Part shown: positions 8,602 through 16,009 of the stretch, one piece after another | Layout: the number at the start of each line of letters is the position of its first letter | Numbering within the stretch: the first letter of the stretch is position 1 | Source: Streptomyces albogriseolus | GTDB lineage: Bacteria > Actinomycetota > Actinomycetes > Streptomycetales > Streptomycetaceae | DNA length: 64,000 nt | NCBI GenBank assembly: GCA_014650475.1 | Contig: BMVA01000001.1 | Location: forward strand, 434,001 to 498,000 | Direction of reading: 5' to 3' | The notes under the pieces: model-generated | Told to the model about the DNA's origin: nothing | Seen by the model: only the letters and a program-made list of their open reading frames with translations | Database searches by the model: none | Program-made: the position numbers and the translations under genes

Positions 8602-8616
8602 GAAGTCGAGACTTCA
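8601..8616. promoter_or_regulatory. Inverted repeat over the LysR start codon
   Basis: TGAAGTCGAGACTTCA has perfect 6-bp arms with a 4-bp centre and overlaps the initiation codon of the LysR gene. It is a plausible autoregulatory LysR site. Two CACGTG hexamers lie further along at about 8704 and 8713, before the small gene. Confidence 0.5.
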
Positions 8617-8735
8617 CGGTGGCGTCCACAAAGTCAACCTGGACGTGAACATAGTCGACGGCGCACTCTTGACGTGTCGCGACCGACGACAGGCACACGA
8701 GTCACGTGAAGCACGTGAGGATCCAAGGAGTCGCC

Positions 8736-8969
8736 ATGACCAGCACGACCGGCGCCACGGGCACGACCGGCGCCGCCTGCCCCTACTGCGGGTGGCCGGA
8801 CCACGCGGAGCCGTTCCAGGTCGTCTCACGGCACGTCACCGCGGCGGGCAGCACGGTGTGGACGCGCTGCGGCTGCGGGTCGCTCCAGGTCCGCGCGGTG
8901 GACGCGTGGGGCACGCGCATCGTGTCGCGCAGCCGTCCGGCCGGCGTGCCGGCCGCGGGCGGACGCTGA
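8736..8969 (+). CDS. Small zinc-ribbon-like protein, unknown function
   Basis: A 77-residue protein. ATG 8736 has a strong AAGGAG site 5 nt upstream; an in-frame ATG at 8706 lacks one. After a Thr/Gly-rich leader there is CPYCGWPDH and later RCGCGS, two Cys pairs that could bind zinc. The central VVSRHVTAAGSTVWTRCGCG resembles small zinc-ribbon proteins found across streptomycetes, but I do not recognise a named family. It is transcribed divergently from LysR and in the same direction as the CoA-transferase gene, which has its own promoter. Confidence 0.7.
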   Translation: MTSTTGATGTTGAACPYCGWPDHAEPFQVVSRHVTAAGSTVWTRCGCGSLQVRAVDAWGTRIVSRSRPAGVPAAGGR

Positions 8970-8979
8970 CGGGCAGGCG

Positions 8980-9009
8980 TTGACAGGCGGTTCGCCCTGG
9001 TCGTACTAA
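8980..9009 (+). promoter_or_regulatory. Probable vegetative promoter of the CoA-transferase gene
   Basis: TTGACA at 8980-8985 is followed after 18 bp by TACTAA at 9004-9009, about 74 bp before GTG 9083. The -35 box is perfect and the -10 box is moderate. Confidence 0.5.
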
Positions 9010-9082
9010 TCGCGTAGTGATCGCGTACCGGCCGAGGGAGGCCGGTGCCCGGGGAACCGGGGCGTGGGCAGGAGGCGTGGAC

Positions 9083-10267
9083 GTGCGGAGACTCCCCTTG
9101 TCCGGGGTGACGGTGGTGACCGTGGAGCAGGCGGTGGCCGCGCCCTACGCCACCCGGCAGCTGGCCGACCTCGGCGCCCGGGTGATCAAGGTGGAGCGGC
9201 CGGGCGAGGGCGACTTCGCCCGGCGCTACGACACCACCGTGCACGGCACGTCCAGCTACTTCGTGTGGATCAACCGCTCGAAGGAGTCCCTCACGCTCGA
9301 CCTGAAGGATCCGCGCGGGCGGGACATCCTGCACGAACTGCTGGCGGACGCCGACGTGTTCGTGCAGAACCTCGCACCGGGCGCGGCCGGCCGGCTCGGG
9401 CTGGGCGCGGACGACCTGGCCCGCCGCCATCCGCGCCTCGTCCCCTGCACGATCTCGGGCTGGGGCACGACCGGCCCGTGGGCCGACCGCAAGGCGTACG
9501 ACCTGCTGGTGCAGTGCCAGACGGGTCTGGTGTCGCTCACCGGCACCCCCGGGGAGACCGCCCGCACGGGCATCTCCGTGGCCGACATCGCCGCCGGGAT
9601 GTACGCGTACAGCGGTGTCCTCACCGCCCTCTACACGCGCGCCACCACCGGCGAGGTGCACCCCGTGGAGGTGTCCCTGTTCGAGGCGCTGGCGGAGTGG
9701 ATGGGGCAGCCCGCCTACTACACCCGGTACGGCGGCGCCCAGCCGCCCCGGCTGGGCACCCAGCACGCGACGATCGCCCCGTACGGCACGTTCCGGGCGG
9801 CGGACGGGCGCGAGGTGCTGTTCTCCATCCAGAACGAACGCGAGTGGGCCGCGCTGTGCCGGGAGTTCCTCGGCCGGCCGGAGCTGACGGACGACCCGCG
9901 GTTCGCGACGAGCTCGGACCGTGTGGCGCACCGGGACGAACTGAACGCGATCGTGGCCGACCGCTGCGCCCGCGACGACGCGGAGGAACTGCTCAAGAAC
10001 CTGGAAGGGATCGGCATCGCCTGCGCCGGGGTGAACGACGTCGCGGCGTTCCTCGACCACCCGGTGCTGGCGGAGCGCGGCCGGTGGCGCGAGATCGGGG
10101 TGCCGGGCGGCACGGCGGAGGCGCTCCTCCCGCCCGCCGACCTCGCCGGCCTTCCGGCCCGCATGGACCCGGTGCCGGCGGTGGGCGAACACACGGAAAC
10201 GATCCTGCGCGACCTGGGCCGCACGCCTGAGGACATCGAGGCGCTGCGGGCGGACGCGGTGATCTGA
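9083..10267 (+). CDS. CaiB/BaiF-family (class III) CoA-transferase
   Basis: A 394-residue class III CoA-transferase, which moves CoA between carboxylic acids through an enzyme-bound acyl anhydride. Family marks are LADLGARVIKVERPGEGDFA (residues 28-47), FVWINRSKESLTLDLK (60-75), and the segment ISVADIAAGMYAYSG, whose Asp168 aligns with the catalytic aspartate of formyl-CoA transferase. GTG 9083 was preferred because GGAGG sits 7 nt upstream; a frame from GTG 9017 would add 22 non-family residues. The substrates are not predictable. It ends before a shared terminator opposite the phosphoribosyltransferase gene. Confidence 0.9.
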   Translation: MRRLPLSGVTVVTVEQAVAAPYATRQLADLGARVIKVERPGEGDFARRYDTTVHGTSSYFVWINRSKESLTLDLKDPRGRDILHELLADADVFVQNLAPGAAGRLGLGADDLARRHPRLVPCTISGWGTTGPWADRKAYDLLVQCQTGLVSLTGTPGETARTGISVADIAAGMYAYSGVLTALYTRATTGEVHPVEVSLFEALAEWMGQPAYYTRYGGAQPPRLGTQHATIAPYGTFRAADGREVLFSIQNEREWAALCREFLGRPELTDDPRFATSSDRVAHRDELNAIVADRCARDDAEELLKNLEGIGIACAGVNDVAAFLDHPVLAERGRWREIGVPGGTAEALLPPADLAGLPARMDPVPAVGEHTETILRDLGRTPEDIEALRADAVI

Positions 10268-10374
10268 GCGGGCCCCGCCCGGCTCGGACGGCCCGGCCTC
10301 CCGAGCGCCGGGGGCGAGCGGTCCCGCCGCCGACGCACGAACGGGTGCCGCGTCCGCGTCCGCGGGCGGGAGAA

Positions 10375-10397
10375 CCGGGCGGCGGAGCACCGCCCGG
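10375..10397. terminator. Bidirectional terminator between CoA-transferase and phosphoribosyltransferase genes
   Basis: An 8-bp perfect stem (10375-10382 with 10390-10397) and a 7-nt loop lie between two convergent genes. Confidence 0.6.
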
Positions 10398-10407
10398 GCG
10401 CCTCGCG

Positions 10408-11058
10408 CTACGTCTGCTCCCGCCCGCGCAGCGCCTCCAGCACCTCCGTGTCCGTCAGTTGGTCGAACACGTCGTACCACTGGCCGACGGCCATGAAGGC
10501 GGCGGGTTCGTGGAGGGCGATCAGGTCGTCGGTCTCGGGGCGGAGGGCCGCGGCGCCCTGCGGGGAGGCGACCGGGACGGCCAGGACCAGGCGGGCGGGG
10601 TCGCGCGCGCGGAGGGCGCGCAGGGCGGCGCGGGCCGTGGAACCGGTGGCCAGGCCGTCGTCGACCACGATCACCGTGCGGCCGCGCGGGTCGGGCGCGG
10701 GCCTGCCCTGCCGGTAGAGCCGTTCGCGCCGGAGCAGTTCGGCGCGTTCCCGTGCGACGACGGGGGCGAGGTCGGCCTGCGTCAGCCCCAGGCCGCGCAC
10801 GGCCTCCTCGTCGAACACGGGACCGCCGTCGCCGGCCATGGCGCCGACGCCGTACTCCTCGTGGCCGGGGGCGCCGATCTTGCGCACGACGAGGACGTCG
10901 AGGGGCGCGCCGAGCGCCTCGGCGACCTCGGCGGCGACGGCGACGCCGCCGCGGGGCAGCGCCAGGACGAGAGGGTCGGGCAGGGCGCCCGCGTCCTGCC
11001 TCTCCCGCAGCCGCGCGGCCAGTGCGCGTCCGGCCTGCCGGCGATCACGGAACCGCAT
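10408..11058 (-). CDS. Phosphoribosyltransferase-domain protein
   Basis: A 216-residue protein of the COG1926-like PRTase group. The N-terminal part has the PRPP-enzyme fold (LVLALPRGGVAVAAEVAEAL, VLVVRKIGAPGHEEYGVGA), and the PRPP-binding loop is VIVVDDGLATGSTARAALRA (about residues 128-147). These stand-alone proteins are often stress-linked and their nucleobase substrate is usually unknown. ATG 11058 was chosen because GGAGGGAGG lies just upstream. The neighbouring divergent gene is an archease. A base-salvage enzyme or a PRTase-fold regulator are both possible. Confidence 0.85.
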   Translation of the reverse strand: MRFRDRRQAGRALAARLRERQDAGALPDPLVLALPRGGVAVAAEVAEALGAPLDVLVVRKIGAPGHEEYGVGAMAGDGGPVFDEEAVRGLGLTQADLAPVVARERAELLRRERLYRQGRPAPDPRGRTVIVVDDGLATGSTARAALRALRARDPARLVLAVPVASPQGAAALRPETDDLIALHEPAAFMAVGQWYDVFDQLTDTEVLEALRGREQT

Positions 11059-11174
11059 GACGGTGCCCTCCCTCCGAGCGGTCATCACCCGGTCGGCACC
11101 CGCGTACCCCCTCTCACGGTGCGCGAAGCACCGCCGCGGGGCATGGGGTCCGTGCGCTCGGGCAGTCGTGGTGC

Positions 11175-11630
11175 ATGGCCGGTGACACGGGTGACGCGGG
11201 GCAGGCGCCGCGACGGGACCGCAGCGGGCACCGCTCGGTGGCGCAGGAGGACGACGTACGCATCGAGGCCTGGGCGGCGAGCCGCGAGCACTGCCTGGCC
11301 GAGGCCGTGGTGGCGATGGTGGAGTGCTTCGCCGACGTCTCCGGCGTGAGACCGACCGGGGTGGACCGCATCCGGCTGGACGAGACGAACGACGACGATC
11401 TGCTGGCCGCGCTGCTGGACGAGATCCTGTACCGGCTGGAGGCGTACGGCGAGGTGCCGGTGGATGTGGAGGCCGACGAGGCCGAGGGCGGTCTTGACGT
11501 GCGGCTCGCGGTCGCGGGCCTGGAGGACGTGCGGGTCACCGGGGAGGTGCCGACGGACGTGGGCTGGGAGGACCTGCGGCTGTGGCCGGGGCCGTACGGC
11601 TGGTCGTGCGCGGTGACGGTCGACGGCTGA
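11175..11630 (+). CDS. Archease-family protein
   Basis: A 151-residue protein whose core from about residue 18 matches archease: SGHRSVAQEDDVRIEAWAAS, HCLAEAVVAMVECFADVSG, and a C-terminal end close to DLRLWPGPYGWSCAVTVDG. Archease accelerates RtcB-type RNA ligases by promoting guanylation, and its acidic residues bind a metal. No rtcB gene lies within this window, so its partner must be elsewhere or the protein acts otherwise. The first about 18 residues are not conserved-looking and ATG 11175 has only a weak ribosome site, so the true start may be downstream. Confidence 0.82.
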   Translation: MAGDTGDAGQAPRRDRSGHRSVAQEDDVRIEAWAASREHCLAEAVVAMVECFADVSGVRPTGVDRIRLDETNDDDLLAALLDEILYRLEAYGEVPVDVEADEAEGGLDVRLAVAGLEDVRVTGEVPTDVGWEDLRLWPGPYGWSCAVTVDG

Positions 11631-11657
11631 ACCCGGCGGCCGGCTCGAACGGCGGGC

Positions 11658-12083
11658 TCAGTGGGTCGGCGTCGCGCGGCTGATGTCCGCGAGCGCGGAG
11701 TGCGGGTCCTCCTCGGCGGCCAGATCGCCGAGGCTGACCACGCCCACGGGGCAGCCGCCGTGCTCCACCACGGGGAGCCGCCGAACGGCATGCTTCCGCA
11801 TCAGCTCGACGGCGTGGCCGGTCGTGTCGTCCGGGTCGAGCGTCACCAGCGGCGGGCGGGTGCACAGCGAGCCGACGGTCGTGGCCTCGGGGTCGTGCCC
11901 CTCGGCGACGCCCCGCAGCACGATGTCGCGGTCGGTGAGCACGCCGAACAGGTCGCAGTCGTAGGCGACGAGGACGTCACCGACGTTCTGCTCGCGCATC
12001 AGCCACGCCGCCCGGGTCACCGAGGTCATCGGCTCCACGGAGGTGATGTGCGCGGACATCACGTCGCGTACGCGCGTGGTCAT
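11658..12083 (-). CDS. Two-CBS-domain protein
   Basis: A 141-residue protein consisting of two tandem CBS motifs (residues about 7-57 and 75-125), with VRDVMSAHITSVEPMTSVTR at the start and VRRLPVVEHGGCPVGVVSLG in the second. CBS pairs bind adenosyl ligands and act as energy or stress sensors. No catalytic domain is attached. It is divergent from an MFS transporter across a gap with a long imperfect palindrome. A GGGAGG site precedes the ATG. Confidence 0.93.
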   Translation of the reverse strand: MTTRVRDVMSAHITSVEPMTSVTRAAWLMREQNVGDVLVAYDCDLFGVLTDRDIVLRGVAEGHDPEATTVGSLCTRPPLVTLDPDDTTGHAVELMRKHAVRRLPVVEHGGCPVGVVSLGDLAAEEDPHSALADISRATPTH

Positions 12084-12165
12084 GGGGCGCCTCCCGGTGC
12101 GTGGTCGCGGTCGCGGATGCGTTCGCCCGCTTCTCCTGTGCGAGCCGCGTAGCCCGCCCCGCCGC

Positions 12166-12188
12166 GGGTAAACCGGATCGGTTTGCCC
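12166..12188. promoter_or_regulatory. Long dyad in the CBS-protein/MFS gap
   Basis: A 15-bp core with perfect 6-bp arms (AAACCGGATCGGTTT, 12170-12184) extends to a 23-bp imperfect palindrome with flanking GGG/CCC. It lies between divergent starts at 12083 and 12266 and could be an operator for either gene. No regulator gene is adjacent. Confidence 0.5.
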
Positions 12189-12265
12189 GACGCGGCCCGG
12201 CTCGCTTGGATGGGCCGGTCCCCGGCGGCCGCCGGGGGCGGGATCGGCGCGAGCGGGGGGGGCGG

Positions 12266-13537
12266 GTGGACGGGCGGCGGTCGCCGGCGTGGGGGTTCGG
12301 GTGGCTGTGGACGGCGTACGGGGTCAGCACCTTCGGCACGCGGTTCGCGTTCGACGCGTTCGCGCTGGTCGCCCTGCTGGTGCTGCACGCCGGTCCGGCG
12401 GAGGTCTCACTGCTGGCGGCGGTGGGCCCCGCGGTCGGCGCGGTGCTGTCGGTGCCGCTCGGGCCCTGGGTGGAGTACCGCCGCAAACGCCCGGTGATGA
12501 TCGCGACGGACCTCGTCCGGTGCGCGGTGCTGCTGAGCGTGCCCGTGGCGTACGCCCTGGACGCGCTCACCGTGGCGCAGCTGCTGGTGGTGTCGGTGAC
12601 GGTGGCGGCGGCCGACATCACCTTCCAGGCGGCGGTCGGCGCGTATCTGAAGGACGTGGTGGAGCGGGAGGACCTGCTGCGGGCGAACGGGCGGCTGGAG
12701 TCGACGGCCTGGACCGCGACGATGCTGGGGCCGCCGCTGGGCGGGGCCGCGATCGGCTGGTTCGGGCCGGTGACGACGGTGGTCGCCGACGCCGTGAGCT
12801 ATCTGCTGTCGGCCGGCGCGCTGGGCGCGGCGGGCGGCGGCGACCGGCGTCCCGAACGGCCCGACCCGCGGCCCCGGCTGCGGGCAGGCGACCTGCTCGA
12901 CGGCTGGCGGTACATCCTGCGCGACCGTGAGCTGCGTCCGCTGTTCCTCAACACGGTGCTGGTCAACGGCCTGATCATGGCGTCGTCGCCGCCGCTGGTG
13001 GTGCTGATGGTGGGCCCGCTGGGCTTCGCTCCCTGGCAGTACGGGCTGGCCTTCGCGGTGCCGTGTCTGGGCGGGCTCGTCGGCGCACGGCTGTCGCGGC
13101 GGCTGGTGGCGCGGTTCGGGGCGCGGCGGGTGCTGCGTGTCGCGGGGACGCTGCGGGCCTGCTGGTCGGTCGGTCTGGCGTTCGTGGGGCCGGGCGCGGC
13201 GGGTCTGATCCTGGTGATCGTGATCGAGTTCGGGCTGATCACGAGCATGGGCGTGTTCAACCCGGTGTGCGCGACGCGCCGGCTGGAGCGGACGCCGGCG
13301 GACCGGGTGGTGCGCACGTTGTCGGCGTGGTCGGCGACCAGCAAGGCGTCGATCGCCGTCCTGACGGCGCTCTGGGGTCTGCTGGCGAGCCTCACCGGCC
13401 CCCGCACGGCCATCACCCTCGCGGGCGCCCTGCTCCTGGCCACCCCGCTGCTGCTCCCCCGCCACCTCGGCCGGGCACATCAGGAGCGGGAGGCGGAGGC
13501 CAGGGCCTGGAAGGCCCGTGGGCTCAGCGGTGGCTGA
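12266..13537 (+). CDS. MFS transporter
   Basis: A membrane protein of about 423 residues with roughly 12 predicted hydrophobic segments, beginning WGFGWLWTAYGVSTFGTRFA. The loop YRRKRPVMIATDLVRC after the second/third helix matches the MFS cytoplasmic loop-2 motif (G-x-x-x-D-R-x-G-R-R variant). It most resembles the enterobactin-exporter-like/MFS_3 group, so drug or small-molecule export is likely. GTG 12266 was preferred over upstream GTG 12101, because the intervening 55 residues are Arg-rich non-membrane sequence. Its 3' end overlaps the convergent VOC gene by 14 bp. Confidence 0.85.
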   Translation: MDGRRSPAWGFGWLWTAYGVSTFGTRFAFDAFALVALLVLHAGPAEVSLLAAVGPAVGAVLSVPLGPWVEYRRKRPVMIATDLVRCAVLLSVPVAYALDALTVAQLLVVSVTVAAADITFQAAVGAYLKDVVEREDLLRANGRLESTAWTATMLGPPLGGAAIGWFGPVTTVVADAVSYLLSAGALGAAGGGDRRPERPDPRPRLRAGDLLDGWRYILRDRELRPLFLNTVLVNGLIMASSPPLVVLMVGPLGFAPWQYGLAFAVPCLGGLVGARLSRRLVARFGARRVLRVAGTLRACWSVGLAFVGPGAAGLILVIVIEFGLITSMGVFNPVCATRRLERTPADRVVRTLSAWSATSKASIAVLTALWGLLASLTGPRTAITLAGALLLATPLLLPRHLGRAHQEREAEARAWKARGLSGG

Positions 13538-13871
13538 GGACGTTGACCACGCGGCCGTCGGGGTCGCGGACGAAGAAACGGCGGACCCCCCACTCCTCGT
13601 CCTGCAGCGGATGGACGATCTCCGCGCCGCTCCCCCGGACGGCCTCGTACACCGCGTCCACGTCGTCCACCTCGACGCTGATGTCGGGGTGGACCGGCGC
13701 CGTCCTGTCGCCGGTCATCACGCTGACCTGCGCGGTCGGGTTGGACGGCGAGGCCAGCGTCATGATCCAGCCGCGGTCCATGACCTCCTCGAAGCCCAGC
13801 AGACCGTAGAACTCCCCGTTCTCCCCCGGGTTTTCGGAGTGAAGGTTGGGCACGACACGGCGGACGGTCAT
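13524..13871 (-). CDS. VOC (glyoxalase/bleomycin-resistance fold) family protein
   Basis: A 115-residue single VOC module. It has the paired beta-alpha-beta pattern, opening RRVVPNLHSENPGENGEFYG and closing GVRRFFVRDPDGRVVNVLSH, where Asp and the terminal region align with the usual metal/ligand strand. The N-terminal His and C-terminal Glu of glyoxalase I are not obviously conserved. It may therefore be a binding or resistance-type protein rather than an enzyme. It is convergent with the MFS gene. Confidence 0.88.
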   Translation of the reverse strand: MTVRRVVPNLHSENPGENGEFYGLLGFEEVMDRGWIMTLASPSNPTAQVSVMTGDRTAPVHPDISVEVDDVDAVYEAVRGSGAEIVHPLQDEEWGVRRFFVRDPDGRVVNVLSHR

Positions 13872-14058
13872 GGACGGCTCCCTCCGGACGGGGTTGCGGC
13901 AACTCGTTCCTGGTGCGCGGCGGTCACGGATCCCATGAGCAGCACCGCGCGACGCCGGGCGACGGCCCGCCCCAGACTAGCCGTCGTGCGGTTGAGCGGC
14001 CGGAGATGCCGCTCGGTGGCGCCTTCGACGAGGCGGCCGCCGCGGTACGCGCCCATGG

Positions 14059-15042
14059 CTAGGCGGGTACGGGTGCCCGCGCGTCCAGCAGGCCCTCGCC
14101 GCGCAGGTCCGCCCACAGCCCCGCCGGGACCGTCGTGCCGTACGCCTCGGTGTTGCGCCGTACCTCGTCGACCGACCGCATGCCGACGACGACGCCTGCG
14201 ACGGCGGGGTGGTGCAGCGGGAACTCCATCGCCGCGGCCGGGAGGGCCACGCCGTGGGCCTCGCAGACGGCGGCCAGGCGGCGGGCGCGCTCCAGCGTCC
14301 GGGGCGCGGCGGGCGCGTAGTCGTAGGTCGCGGCGGCGGACGGGTGGGGGGTGGCGAGGAGGCCGGAATTGAAGACCGACGCGGCGAGCACGGAGACGCC
14401 GCGGGCCGCGCAGGCGGGGAGCAGGTCGTCGAGCGCGCTGTGGTCGAGGAGCGTGTAGCGGCCGGACAGCATCACCACGTCCACGTCGGTCTCCTCGACC
14501 AGCCGGGTCAGCTTGCCCGTGTGGTACATCCCCGCGCCGACGGCGCCCACCGTCCCCTGGGCGCGCAGTTCGGCGAGGGCCGGGTAGCCGTCGCGCAGCG
14601 CCTCCTCGAAGTGCTCCTCCGCATCGTGCAGATACAGCACGTCGATCCTGTCGACGCCCATACGCGTCAGCGAGTCCTCCACGCTGCGCAGCACGCCGTC
14701 CCGGGTGAAGTCCCACACCCGGCGGTGGGTGGCGGGCACCTCGAAGGCCTCGTCGGTCCGGCCGCCGGGGTCCTGCGGCACCAGCACCCTGCCGACCTTC
14801 GTGGAGAGCGTCCACGCCTCCCGCGGCCTGCCCCGCAGCAGCGCGCCGACACGGCGTTCGGACTGCCCGATCCCGTAGTGGGGCGAGGTGTCGAAGTAGC
14901 GGATCCCGCTGTCCCAGGCCGCCTCCAGCGCCTGCGCCGCGGTGTCGTCGTCGACCGCCTCGAACAGCCCGCCGAGCGGACCGCCCCCGAAGCCCAGTTC
15001 CGTGACGTGCACGTCGGTGCCGGCGAGCCTGTTGCGTTTCAC
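14059..15042 (-). CDS. Aldo/keto reductase (D-threo-aldose 1-dehydrogenase-like)
   Basis: A 327-residue aldo/keto reductase. The conserved N-terminal segment LGFGGGPLGGLFEAV, the Asp/Tyr pair in RYFDTSPHYGIGQSE (about residues 46-60), Lys in LSTKVGR and His in YLHD form the usual Asp-Tyr-Lys-His catalytic set. Similarity to L-fucose/D-threo-aldose dehydrogenases is suggested by the VWDFTRDGVLRSVEDSLTRM segment. It is preceded by a VOC protein gene on the same strand (45-bp gap), a likely two-gene operon. A paralogous AKR lies at 54944-55936. Confidence 0.92.
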   Translation of the reverse strand: MKRNRLAGTDVHVTELGFGGGPLGGLFEAVDDDTAAQALEAAWDSGIRYFDTSPHYGIGQSERRVGALLRGRPREAWTLSTKVGRVLVPQDPGGRTDEAFEVPATHRRVWDFTRDGVLRSVEDSLTRMGVDRIDVLYLHDAEEHFEEALRDGYPALAELRAQGTVGAVGAGMYHTGKLTRLVEETDVDVVMLSGRYTLLDHSALDDLLPACAARGVSVLAASVFNSGLLATPHPSAAATYDYAPAAPRTLERARRLAAVCEAHGVALPAAAMEFPLHHPAVAGVVVGMRSVDEVRRNTEAYGTTVPAGLWADLRGEGLLDARAPVPA

Positions 15043-15087
15043 GGGCGGCTGGTCCTTCCGGTGGGCTTCGGGGGCTGGGGCGTCGCG

Positions 15088-15516
15088 TCAGACCGCCCCG
15101 GGGATCTCCTCGGTCACGCCGTTCAGGGGGGAGTCCGGGTCGGTGCCGTAGGGGCGGGTGAGCACTTCCAGGCCGTGGCCCGCGGGGTCGCGGAAGTACA
15201 CGCCGCGTCCGCCGTCGTTGCGGTTGAGGCGGCGCGGGTGCCGGCCGTGCGGGTCGGCCTGGACGGGGACCCGTGCGGCGACGAGCCGGGCGAGGATCGC
15301 GTCGAACTCCTCCTCGGAGACGAGGAACGCGTAGTGCTGCACGGGGATGTCGATGTCGACGGTGGCGAAGTCGAGGGTGACGCCGTTGTCGGTGGTCACC
15401 GGGAGGAACATCCCGGCGGACGGTCCGGGCTCCAGGCCCAGGATCTCCGCGACGAAGCGGGCGGACTTCTCCCGGTCGGGAGTGAGGACGATGGTGTGGT
15501 TGAACTCGACGGACAA
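15088..15516 (-). CDS. VOC-family protein, probable partner of the adjacent aldo/keto reductase
   Basis: A 142-residue VOC protein opening SVEFNHTIVLTPDREKSARF and closing GRGVYFRDPAGHGLEVLTRP. The conserved N-terminal His (FNH) and C-terminal Glu (HGLEVLTRP) are compatible with a metal-binding dioxygenase/glyoxalase-type site. I chose TTG 15516 because a clean GGAGG ends 8 nt before it; an open frame reaches ATG 15552 but would put the ribosome site inside the gene. It is upstream of the AKR on the same strand. A close paralogue lies at 59333-59728. Confidence 0.88.
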   Translation of the reverse strand: MSVEFNHTIVLTPDREKSARFVAEILGLEPGPSAGMFLPVTTDNGVTLDFATVDIDIPVQHYAFLVSEEEFDAILARLVAARVPVQADPHGRHPRRLNRNDGGRGVYFRDPAGHGLEVLTRPYGTDPDSPLNGVTEEIPGAV

Positions 15517-15692
15517 GGTCAATGCCTCCACGGGCATCCGCGGCGCCTCCATGCCTCACCCGGCCGGTGACCGGCACGCGATGCCGCGGACGGAACGGTA
15601 GAGGACGGTCCTCGCGCGCGTCGACCCGATTTCCCGCTCGCGGACGTCCGCCGGCGGCCCGCCGCTTCCGCGAACCGCCGGCCGACGGCCGC

Positions 15693-15826
15693 TCAGGCGA
15701 TCGCGTAACCGATGGCGGAGGCGACGGCGGAGGGCGGCATCGCGATCTCGTCGCGCATCCGGGTCGTCGCGGCGGCGACCCGACGGCCATGGGGTCCGCG
15801 TTGGGGACGAGGACGTCGAGGCGGCC
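15693..15826 (-). pseudogene. Remnant of a short-chain dehydrogenase/reductase gene
   Basis: Two SDR-like pieces lie on this strand in different frames. The first, GRLDVLVPNADP (15791-15826), resembles the central GRLDVLVNNAG motif. The second, RMRDEIAMPPSAVASAIGYA, ends with IA and a stop at 15693; it resembles the C-terminal segment of streptomycete SDRs, which normally continues about 20 residues further. The Rossmann glycine motif and the catalytic Tyr-x3-Lys are missing. It therefore looks like a decayed gene with an internal deletion. Identification rests on motif recall. Confidence 0.55.
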
Positions 15827-15827
15827 G

Positions 15828-15998
15828 CTGGACGCCTGCGCGGCGGCCGGCACGATCCGCACCGACGTCCCCGCCTCGGACATCGGCGCCGCGCTGGAGG
15901 GCATCGCCCTCACCTCGGCGGGCCCCGGCCACCGGGAGCAGGCGGAGCGCCTGCTCGATCTGATGCTGGACGGTCTCAGGGTCCGCGGCCGAGGGTGA
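15828..15998 (+). pseudogene. C-terminal remnant of a TetR-family regulator gene
   Basis: About 56 codons ending at 15998 read as a TetR C-terminus: DACAAAGTIRTDVPASDIGA followed by EQAERLLDLMLDGLRVRG. It closely resembles the tail of the intact TetR gene at 7070 (LLDLVMDGLRVGAPG). No helix-turn-helix region or start precedes it in frame; instead the sequence upstream is SDR debris on the other strand. The arrangement fits an ancestral divergent SDR/TetR pair from which both 5' halves and the promoter were lost. The whole 15517-16009 stretch otherwise holds no intact gene. Confidence 0.65.
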
Positions 15999-16009
15999 GG
16001 CGCGCGGGC

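Noticed and set aside
12101-12265. Upstream GTG start for the MFS transporter
   Set aside because: The extra 55 residues are Arg/Gly-rich, not membrane-like, and would cover the dyad at 12166-12188.
13868-14056. A 62-codon minus-strand frame 2 bp after the aldo/keto reductase stop
   Set aside because: It has no ribosome site and no recognisable sequence, and Arg/Ala-rich composition is expected by chance. It could be revisited if conserved.
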